Of a stretch of 13,379 nucleotides of DNA, positions 8,201-13,379 are shown one piece after another; the first letter of the stretch is position 1; every line of letters begins with the position of its first letter. This DNA is from Bacteroidales bacterium (GTDB lineage: Bacteria > Bacteroidota > Bacteroidia > Bacteroidales > UBA7960). The DNA lies in assembly GCA_003557965.1 (NCBI GenBank), contig PWND01000065.1, positions 1-13,379 of the forward strand, written 5' to 3'. The notes under the pieces were generated by a model. That model did not search any database. It was not told the origin of the DNA and worked only from the letters and a program-made list of their open reading frames with translations. A program made the position numbers and the translations under genes.

Positions 8201-8640
8201 CATTTAAGGCTACACAAACATGCAAAAGTACAGTAAGTAAGGCAATAAAAAAGCCTGAAAAGCAAGAGGATAAGAAATCATTAAATATTTTATTTGCGGA
8301 AGACAAGGCGATTAATCAAAAAGTTGTTAAGCTAATGCTAAACCGCATGGGGCATAAAGTTACTATGGCAAATAACGGCAATGATGCATTAAAAAAATTT
8401 AAGCCAGGGTTATTTGACCTGGTAATAATGGACATACAAATGCCTGTAATGGATGGCATAACAGCTACAAAGCAACTCAGGAAGCAATACAAAAATCTTC
8501 CTCCGATAGTTGGGCTTAGTGCGAATGCTTTTGAGGGTGACAGAGAAAAATATATGAAACTGGGGTTGGATGAATATTTAACAAAGCCTTTAAAAAGTGA
8601 GGATTTCAATGAATTATTTAATAAGCTTTTCAAGGTTTAA
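5209..8640 (+). CDS. Soluble hybrid sensor histidine kinase (GAF-PAS x4-HisKA-HATPase-REC)
   Basis: A 1143-residue cytosolic phosphorelay kinase with no membrane segment. In order: N-terminal coiled coil (about 10-40); GAF-like domain (about 55-215); coiled coil (about 220-270); four PAS-like modules (about 270-385, 395-503, 512-630, 640-757), each ending in a PAC-type DIT tail (DITEKK, DITERK, DITQLK, DITERK); HisKA with phospho-acceptor H786 (NMSHEIRTPL); HATPase with N902 (N box), DTGIGI (934-939) and GTGLGLS (964-970); and a C-terminal receiver with acidic E1031/D1032, phospho-acceptor D1075 (IMDIQMPVMDG), S1104 and K1126. All catalytic residues are intact. It would sense intracellular ligands or redox state and pass phosphate His to Asp, but has no Hpt or DNA-binding output, so partners must lie elsewhere. 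Its stop overlaps that of the convergent symporter. An AT-rich leader with AGCTATAAA, also seen before hyuA, precedes the ATG. Confidence 0.95.
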   Translation: MKAPKESNSENEKMITKLSLENKLLKKELKNLSDKLKIKNTKGRNKDFSNTLHLQSEVTAYLSTHKSVGTGDLKTAKKLLTELSAKALDVERVSIWLLSEDKEELVCIDLFEKSKNLHSDGHKLYSKNYPEYFKTLSRSSIVVANDAKKNKSTKEFAKDYLEPLGITSMLDAIIFDEKGTGGVVCFEHVGEKRHWHKDEENFAKTIASLFMRARATAERINAEDYLRQKNDEYEAQNEEYQQINEELKQTLDELSLSKTKIEKNEKQINSILSIVEEMVWSQDYSSGTPNYMSPSVKNVMGREAWEFYNDSELWKKIIHTDDVDFVLEELSNLNNRKYIELEYRIIKPDGQVRWVSDRTKITYDADNRPIQLDGIVSDITEKKAAEKKSIDQERRIKAILKTMPDLLFVIDKDGYYQEVFANDPSVLLLPPEEIVGINAVDVFGEIEGRKHIEGFRKCLKTDKLHILEYEIKEQERTLYFEARLSPLEENNVLAIVRDITERKEYEKQLAHERDLLQYLMDNIPDPIYFKNTKSQFTRINNSTARILGLSLPEDAIGKDIHDFFEKKYAKEIIEEEKQIIKSGKPLIDKVERYETLGKTYWMLTSKVPIQDKNNKTIGIVGVSRDITQLKEAQDKLKLSEDLYKSVTDNAFDGIYLRNDKYFEYVNERFCEILGYSKDELCSPEFDFKKLLSKDTRLMVDTREKELNTKGKERLSSTYEGAVICKTGEQKKVEFSTTLITKDNQELVLGVMRDITERKKNEELNKEIEVTKKSAKFKQNFLANMSHEIRTPLTGIMGMIEMIDRTSLDTEQINYLSILKHSTENLREIINQVLDFSKIEAGKAKLKTKAFDFKNLLKNAKELFRNLCNKDIKFESFIDSAIPQYIKADESRIMQVINNLIANAVKFTEKGKITLNAQLVEKKNNEVLIKIDVVDTGIGIRPEKQKQLFTPFSQIDEQDTRQYDGTGLGLSICRELVRLHGGEIGFESEFGVGSNFWFTFKATQTCKSTVSKAIKKPEKQEDKKSLNILFAEDKAINQKVVKLMLNRMGHKVTMANNGNDALKKFKPGLFDLVIMDIQMPVMDGITATKQLRKQYKNLPPIVGLSANAFEGDREKYMKLGLDEYLTKPLKSEDFNELFNKLFKV

Positions 8641-10097
8641 TCTCCCTGTTTTCTTATAAGAAACATTCCTGTGAGCGTAAATAATCCGTTTACTATAAGT
8701 ATTTCAAAACCAAAAGTATAACCCCATAATAATTTTTCGGAATACAAACTAAGCAAGTAGCTTAACACGGGAGATATAACACAAACAACCGGCACAAGTT
8801 TATCAATGACCTTTTGTTTTGTAAATATGCCGAAAAAATACATTCCCAGAAGCGGCCCGTAGGTATAGCCTGCAATTGTAAAAAGCTTGCTTATCAAAGC
8901 TTCGTCATTTATCAGGTTATAGCCAATTATAATAAGCATCATTAGCAATGCAAAAGCAACATGAGTAACATACCTGGTATTTTTAATCTTTTTTTCAGAA
9001 ATTCCGGGTTTTCTTTTTAGGCCCAAAAAATCAATGCAAAATATTGTTGTAAGTGCAGTTAATGTTCCATCTGCACTGGAGTATGCAGCAGAAACAAGGC
9101 CAAAGAAAAATGTAAGGCCGGCGGCTATCCCTAAGTAGTTCATGGCAGCAGTTGGAAAGAGCTCATCAGTAGTTTCAAACCCATTAACATCAAATCCGGT
9201 TTGAGAAGCATAAATCCATAAGAAGGCGCCTAAAAATAAAAAAAGCAGGTTAACAGGAACTAATATTGCACCAAACGTGAGAACATTCTTTTGTGCATCT
9301 TTAAGGCTTCTGCAACTAAGATTTTTCTGCATCATATCCTGGTCAAGGCCTGTCATTACAATAGTAATAAACATGCCCGCCAGAAACTGTTTAGCAAAAA
9401 ATCTCGGATTTGTATAATCAAGGATAAACATATTTGTATAACCTTCAGCTTTTGCCTGTGAGACAATTTCGAGAAAGCTAAAATCAAGCTGTTTCGTAAT
9501 TATAATAATTGTGATAACAACTGCTGATATCATAAAAGTTGTTTGAAGAGTATCTGTCCAAACAATCGTTTTTATTCCTCCCTGGAATGTGTATAACAAT
9601 ATAAGAATCATAAACAGTGAAACTGTAACCGAAAACGGCACACCCCACTTATCAAACACAAAGATCTGCAATACGTTAACAACAAGAAACATCCTAAATG
9701 AAGAACCTATCAGTCTTGATAAAATAAAGTAAAAAGACCCGGTTTTGTATGATGAAAATCCAAACCGGTTTTCAAGATAAGAGTATATTGATGTAAGGTT
9801 CATTTTGTAATACAGGGGCAAAAGTATTTTAGCGATAACAAAATACCCTGCAACATATCCTAAAACAAGTACCATGTAAGAAAATTGCTCGGTTTTTACC
9901 AAGCCTGGCACAGACATAAAAGTAACCCCTGACAGAGAAGCTCCAATCATCCCATAAGAAACAACATACCATGGTGAGTTTCTGTTGCCTAAAAAATAAG
10001 CCTCATTACCTGCTTTTCTTCGAACAGTAAGCCTGGATATAATAAACACCAATAATGTATAGATAAAAAACGAAATAAGAATCAGGACTGGTGACAT
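8637..10097 (-). CDS. Sodium:solute symporter (SSS/SLC5 family)
   Basis: A 486-residue integral membrane protein, about 13 membrane segments, importing an unknown solute with sodium. Family hallmarks are YFLGNRNSPWY (34-44), GASLSGVTFMSVPG in segment 2 (52-65), FQGGIKTIVWTDTLQ (171-185), LDQDMMQKNLSCRSLKDAQ (251-269), and VSAAYSSADGTLTAL (335-349), whose serines correspond to the sodium-site serines of vSGLT. Length is normal for the family. The substrate cannot be deduced; sugars, carboxylates, amino acids and nucleobases are all transported by relatives. It lies 50 bp after the TPR sensor kinase on the same strand, with a TATTTTTG motif in the gap, so it may be read from the kinase promoter, its own, or both. 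Its stop codon overlaps that of the convergent hybrid kinase (8637-8640), leaving no room for an intergenic terminator. Confidence 0.93.
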   Translation of the reverse strand: MSPVLILISFFIYTLLVFIISRLTVRRKAGNEAYFLGNRNSPWYVVSYGMIGASLSGVTFMSVPGLVKTEQFSYMVLVLGYVAGYFVIAKILLPLYYKMNLTSIYSYLENRFGFSSYKTGSFYFILSRLIGSSFRMFLVVNVLQIFVFDKWGVPFSVTVSLFMILILLYTFQGGIKTIVWTDTLQTTFMISAVVITIIIITKQLDFSFLEIVSQAKAEGYTNMFILDYTNPRFFAKQFLAGMFITIVMTGLDQDMMQKNLSCRSLKDAQKNVLTFGAILVPVNLLFLFLGAFLWIYASQTGFDVNGFETTDELFPTAAMNYLGIAAGLTFFFGLVSAAYSSADGTLTALTTIFCIDFLGLKRKPGISEKKIKNTRYVTHVAFALLMMLIIIGYNLINDEALISKLFTIAGYTYGPLLGMYFFGIFTKQKVIDKLVPVVCVISPVLSYLLSLYSEKLLWGYTFGFEILIVNGLFTLTGMFLIRKQGD

Positions 10098-10125
10098 ATA
10101 AGTAACCTGTTATTGTTTTGGTGAG

Positions 10126-10133
10126 CAAAAATA
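10126..10133 (-). promoter_or_regulatory. Candidate -7 element for the symporter gene
   Basis: The minus strand reads TATTTTTG, matching TAnnTTTG, 29-36 bp upstream of the symporter ATG. No TTTG is seen at the -33 position, which would lie inside the kinase 3' end. In such AT-rich DNA this could occur by chance. Confidence 0.3.
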
Positions 10134-10147
10134 TAAATAATTATTGA

Positions 10148-13072
10148 TTATAAGGTTACGATAAACTTTGCACCATCATCTGTATTTTCAAAAGTAAGGC
10201 TGCCACCTTCATGTTTTTCAATAATAGTTTTTGACATATACAAGCCCAGGCCTGTTCCTTCACCTTCTGGTTTTGTTGTGTAGTAAGGATTAAAGATTTG
10301 ATCCATAATACCGGGTGAAATTCCGCCACCATTATCTGTAATAGTAAGTTGAGACTTCCCATTTAAATTCGCCAAAGAAATTTTTATTTCAGGATTGTCG
10401 GGTTTCTTTTCAAGCAGGGCATCTTTTGCGTTATTAATAAGATTGAGAATTACCTGGGAGTATTCATTTGCAAAACCATAAACATAAATCTGGTCATCAA
10501 GTGAATATTCAAGTTTAATATTGGCACTCTTTAATGTATCTTCCACAAAAGAAATACTTTTTAAAACTGCTTCTTTTACATTAAATTCTGAAGGCGTTTT
10601 TTCAGGCTTAAAGAAATCACGGAAATCCGTTATGGTTTGCGACATATACTGGATAATATCCATACTTTGGCTGACTTTCTTATCCAGGTATTCTTCTGAA
10701 ATGTCGTTATACTCATAAGCTTCCTGGATATTTTGAATAATCAGGCCAACTGCATTTAGTGGTTGTCTCCACTGATGTGCAATATTCGCTATCATTTCGC
10801 CCATTGCTGCCTGCCGGCTTTGCTGAATAAGCAAAAAGTCTTTTTTTCTACTCTTTGAAAGCTCTTCTTTAATGCGATCTTCGAGTGTCGCATTCATTTT
10901 AGCCAGTTCAGAACTTTGAATCTGAAGCTCTTCTTTTTGCTGCAATATTTCTTCATTTTTTTCGAGAATTTCTTTGTTCTTTTCCTCTATTAGTTTTCGT
11001 TGTTTTTCAGCTTCCTTTTTTTGGCGAAGTAATTCATCTTTTTGAGCCAAAATCTCCTCATTTATACTGGAAAGCTCAGCATTGAGTTCAGAGAGGTCTT
11101 TATGTTGGGCTCTTATTTCCTTGTTTGCCTGTTGCAACATTTCATTTTTCTCAGAAATAGCCTTATTTGCTTTTTCTTTTATCCTGTAGCCCCTTAAAAA
11201 CAAAATCACAGCAGATGCCAAAAGAATAAATATTGCAAATAATGAATATATAGCAACCCTGTGTCTTTTAGCTTCTTCATCTCTTTTTGCCAGTTCAAGT
11301 GTTTTTACTTGAATATCACTTGCATGCTTTATGCTGTCAGCAATAGCTTTCTTTTCATACTCATGCTGCCAGTGTCTTTTTTCCAGGAGGTTTTTATTAC
11401 GAACATTAGTGATGCTATCATGCATTAACACAAAAGTTTCATAATGTTCAAGTGCTTTCTTATGATCTTCTTTACTAATGTAAATATCCTTTAATAACCT
11501 TGCTGCATTTCTAACATGCAGAGGGTTTCCAACATTATTTGCAGCCTCATACGCTTCTTTTGCATATATATATGCTTTATTATATTCACCTTTTCTTGTA
11601 TATAAAAGTCCAATATTATTTAAAGTGCTTGCTATATGGCTTGTAAATCCAATAGCTTTTTGTGTATTATAGCTTCTTTGAAAATAGTTTAAAGCTTGCT
11701 CATAATTTCCTTCTTGCCTGTATATTATTGCAATATTATTGAGCATTATAGCTATTCCTCTTTGCTGCCCAAGTTCTTCCCTAATTGCCAAGCTCTTTTT
11801 ATAATAGTTAATAGCTTCATCTAAATTGTTTAAATTCCTGTAAACTATCCCAATGTTATTATATGAGCCTGCTATTCCGGATTTGTCTTTTAGTTTCTTT
11901 CTGATTTCAAGGCTTCTGCGGTAATAATCAAGTGCTATATCAAAGTCTTTCTGGTCAACATATATTAAACCAATATTATTTAATGAATTTGCTATTCCTA
12001 TACTGTCATTTATCTCTTCTTTAATTCTCAAGCTTTCAAGATGATATTCAAGAGATTGAATATAATCCCCTTGTTTTTTATAAACATTGCCAAGGTTATT
12101 TAATGTAGATGCAATGCCGTCTTTTTCTTTGATTATATGTCTTATCTCCAGGCTTTCTTCGTAATTTTTAATAGCATTATAAAAATCACCTATCCTTTCA
12201 TAAACAATGCCCATATTGTTTAGTGCTGCTGAGGCCAAATGTAAGTTGCCCCCTTGCTCCGCGTATTCATAAGCTAATTCGTAATATATTATTGCCGAAT
12301 CTTGCTTGTTTGCATCATCATATTTTGTTGCAATATTTTTATAAACAATCGCAGACTTATTTTTTTGTCCAATACTACTATAGGCATTTGCACTTTTGTT
12401 ATAGTATTTAATTGCCGTATCACTTTCACCTTTCTCAATATGCAGCGTGGCAAACGATTTATATATATTGCCTAATAGCTTTATAGATTTTAAATAATCT
12501 TCTTTAGCTTCTAAAGAATCTGTTGTTTTAATAATGCCTTCTGTAATGTCCAGGCTGTTTTCAAGACTTTTTAAAGCATCATTATATCTTCCTTTCCCGG
12601 CATAAATATTTCCAAAATTTAAAAACGTAACTGCGAGTAGCCTGTCAGGAATTTTATGTTTTATTTCATTTATTTTTTCAAGGTAGTTTAATGCGGAATC
12701 AAAATCTTCAATATGAGCATAATACAAAGCTTTGTTGTTTATTGCTTTAGTAATCCCGTAATAAAAAGCAAGCTCTTTTGAGAATTTATATGCTTTCCCT
12801 GACAGTTTTATTGATTGTTCGTGGTCAATTGGCAGCAGCTCATTGGCAATATCATTAATAATGATAATTGAAGAGGTATCTGCTTTGGCAAGCTGCAGAA
12901 TTAGTTTCAGCGAGTCAACTGTTTCATTATATTCAGTGGTATCAGATAAAAAGTCAACTATTACTTCCGATTGCAATACAGGATTTCTGCTATCTTCACC
13001 TGTATCAATATCACTTTTACAAGAAACAAAAATAAGGAACAGTAAATAATATAATACTATGACTCTTTGCAT
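10148..13072 (-). CDS. TPR-lipoprotein sensor histidine kinase (HQWRQPLN type)
   Basis: A 974-residue membrane sensor kinase. The N terminus is a hydrophobic signal ending in FVSC, suggesting lipidation at C18. Residues about 105-555 hold around eleven tetratricopeptide repeats; the central six (283-522) are each exactly 40 residues with an NNIGxxY core, a protein- or peptide-binding surface presumably outside the cytoplasmic membrane. A membrane segment at about 606-627 is followed by a long coiled coil (631-745, with repeated EEILxQKxEL-like heptads), then a HisKA domain with phospho-acceptor H766 (IAHQWRQPLN, 764-773) and an HATPase with N877-N881 (LNLINNAKDAL), DNGGGI (913-918) and GTGLGL (939-944). 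Catalytic residues are intact. No receiver domain is fused and no response regulator is adjacent in the window. The symporter gene follows by 50 bp, so the kinase may control or sense transport. The ATG at 13072 lacks a Shine-Dalgarno sequence; it is chosen because the signal peptide begins there. Confidence 0.93.
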   Translation of the reverse strand: MQRVIVLYYLLFLIFVSCKSDIDTGEDSRNPVLQSEVIVDFLSDTTEYNETVDSLKLILQLAKADTSSIIIINDIANELLPIDHEQSIKLSGKAYKFSKELAFYYGITKAINNKALYYAHIEDFDSALNYLEKINEIKHKIPDRLLAVTFLNFGNIYAGKGRYNDALKSLENSLDITEGIIKTTDSLEAKEDYLKSIKLLGNIYKSFATLHIEKGESDTAIKYYNKSANAYSSIGQKNKSAIVYKNIATKYDDANKQDSAIIYYELAYEYAEQGGNLHLASAALNNMGIVYERIGDFYNAIKNYEESLEIRHIIKEKDGIASTLNNLGNVYKKQGDYIQSLEYHLESLRIKEEINDSIGIANSLNNIGLIYVDQKDFDIALDYYRRSLEIRKKLKDKSGIAGSYNNIGIVYRNLNNLDEAINYYKKSLAIREELGQQRGIAIMLNNIAIIYRQEGNYEQALNYFQRSYNTQKAIGFTSHIASTLNNIGLLYTRKGEYNKAYIYAKEAYEAANNVGNPLHVRNAARLLKDIYISKEDHKKALEHYETFVLMHDSITNVRNKNLLEKRHWQHEYEKKAIADSIKHASDIQVKTLELAKRDEEAKRHRVAIYSLFAIFILLASAVILFLRGYRIKEKANKAISEKNEMLQQANKEIRAQHKDLSELNAELSSINEEILAQKDELLRQKKEAEKQRKLIEEKNKEILEKNEEILQQKEELQIQSSELAKMNATLEDRIKEELSKSRKKDFLLIQQSRQAAMGEMIANIAHQWRQPLNAVGLIIQNIQEAYEYNDISEEYLDKKVSQSMDIIQYMSQTITDFRDFFKPEKTPSEFNVKEAVLKSISFVEDTLKSANIKLEYSLDDQIYVYGFANEYSQVILNLINNAKDALLEKKPDNPEIKISLANLNGKSQLTITDNGGGISPGIMDQIFNPYYTTKPEGEGTGLGLYMSKTIIEKHEGGSLTFENTDDGAKFIVTL
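11507..12226 (-). repeat. Six tandem 120-bp TPR-coding units
   Basis: This segment of the sensor kinase encodes six consecutive 40-residue TPR units (residues 283-522), each beginning near LNNIG and ending near GIA. The DNA copies are diverged, so the periodicity is clear at protein level and only partial at base level. The exact 40-residue length, with no insertions, sets it apart from the less regular repeats on either side and suggests relatively recent repeat expansion or strong structural constraint. Confidence 0.85.
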
Positions 13073-13351
13073 CTGCTTATAATTTTAGAATTAAACCTTC
13101 CAGATGAAGCCAGAACCTGCTATCAAAAAGAGATGTGCCCGGCGCAGCCTGCTAATATATTTAGATTTTAATCGATTCATGCATTATATACATGCTCATT
13201 TTATATCACTAAAGTTAATACATTTTTCTTTAAAAGCTCCTTTAATATGCTTATTTTAACAACAAATAAAATCCTTTATGTCAGTAAATGAGTGCTTGTA
13301 TTAAGGCCAATAAGAGAAAAACTACTACTTTGCTTTTTTTAGAGCGAAACA
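13073..13351. other. AT-rich spacer upstream of the TPR kinase
   Basis: About 280 bases between the start of the leftward kinase gene and a possible rightward gene start at 13352. There is a short GC-rich patch (about 13136-13151) and a weak palindrome around 13184-13198. No RNA gene or strong promoter is evident; the best minus-strand -7 candidate (13124-13131, TCTTTTTG) has one mismatch and no -33 partner. Confidence 0.5.
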
Positions 13352-13379
13352 ATGAAAGACACTCCGTCATCAAGATCGG
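13352..13379 (+). CDS. Possible gene start cut by the window end
   Basis: An ATG at 13352-13354 opens a frame of nine residues (MKDTPSSRS) that runs off the window. It is preceded by AGAG and, about 20 bases upstream, by TACTTTGC, which resembles the Bacteroidota -7 element with one base missing from its spacer. The position, divergent from the kinase, would suit a real gene, but nine residues are too few to identify a family. Confidence 0.3.

Noticed and set aside
11507..12226. Regular 120-bp periodicity considered as a CRISPR-like or satellite array
   Set aside because: The period is explained by 40-residue TPR units in an intact reading frame; units are diverged and there are no short identical repeats with unique spacers.
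13184..13198. GCAT/ATGC palindrome upstream of the TPR kinase considered as an operator
   Set aside because: Only four paired bases flank an AT core, which is expected by chance in this composition.

Overview
The window is AT-rich, gene-dense DNA that looks like a member of the Bacteroidota, most likely an anaerobic or facultative lineage. Three things point there. Promoter-like motifs fit the Bacteroidota pattern (TTTG, about 20 bases, then TAnnTTTG). Recognisable Shine-Dalgarno sequences are nearly absent. A TPR-lipoprotein-type histidine kinase and a YgjV/acetyltransferase fusion are both familiar in that phylum. The assignment is an inference; there is no rRNA or marker gene to settle it.

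Left edge (1-508): the 3' end of a UbiE/MenG quinone methyltransferase gene on the + strand, then a gene-free convergent spacer. The spacer holds a large inverted repeat built from CATATAAG units and a second, nearly identical 48-bp copy of the methyltransferase 3' end that carries its own stop codon. This looks like the footprint of an insertion or duplication that gave the methyltransferase a new C-terminal tail.

Metabolic block (509-4913): an SsnA-type amidohydrolase followed by a WtpA/ModA-type molybdate/tungstate-binding lipoprotein on the - strand, divergent from a YgjV-GNAT fusion protein followed by a D-hydantoinase/dihydropyrimidinase on the + strand. SsnA and hydantoinase are hallmark accessory genes of molybdenum-hydroxylase/purine-degradation loci (in E. 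coli, ssnA-ygfK-xdhD and ygeWXY-hyuA). With the oxyanion-binding protein alongside, this looks like the edge or a dispersed fragment of such a system. The hydroxylase, YgfK, the carbamoyltransferase and the ABC permease/ATPase are not in the window.

Signalling/transport block (5209-13072): a soluble hybrid histidine kinase (GAF, four PAS-like domains, HisKA, HATPase, REC) on the + strand, whose stop codon overlaps that of a convergent sodium:solute symporter. The symporter follows a TPR-lipoprotein sensor kinase on the same strand. The transporter thus sits between two sensor kinases. No response regulator with an output domain is present.

Right edge (13073-13379): an AT-rich spacer and possibly the first nine codons of a + strand gene cut by the window end. 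I saw no CRISPR array, intact tRNA or rRNA, transposase or integrase. Nothing here can be called a wholly new system with confidence. The strongest leads are the duplicated methyltransferase end, the split purine/hydantoin-type locus with an orphan molybdate/tungstate-binding protein, and the kinase-transporter-kinase arrangement.
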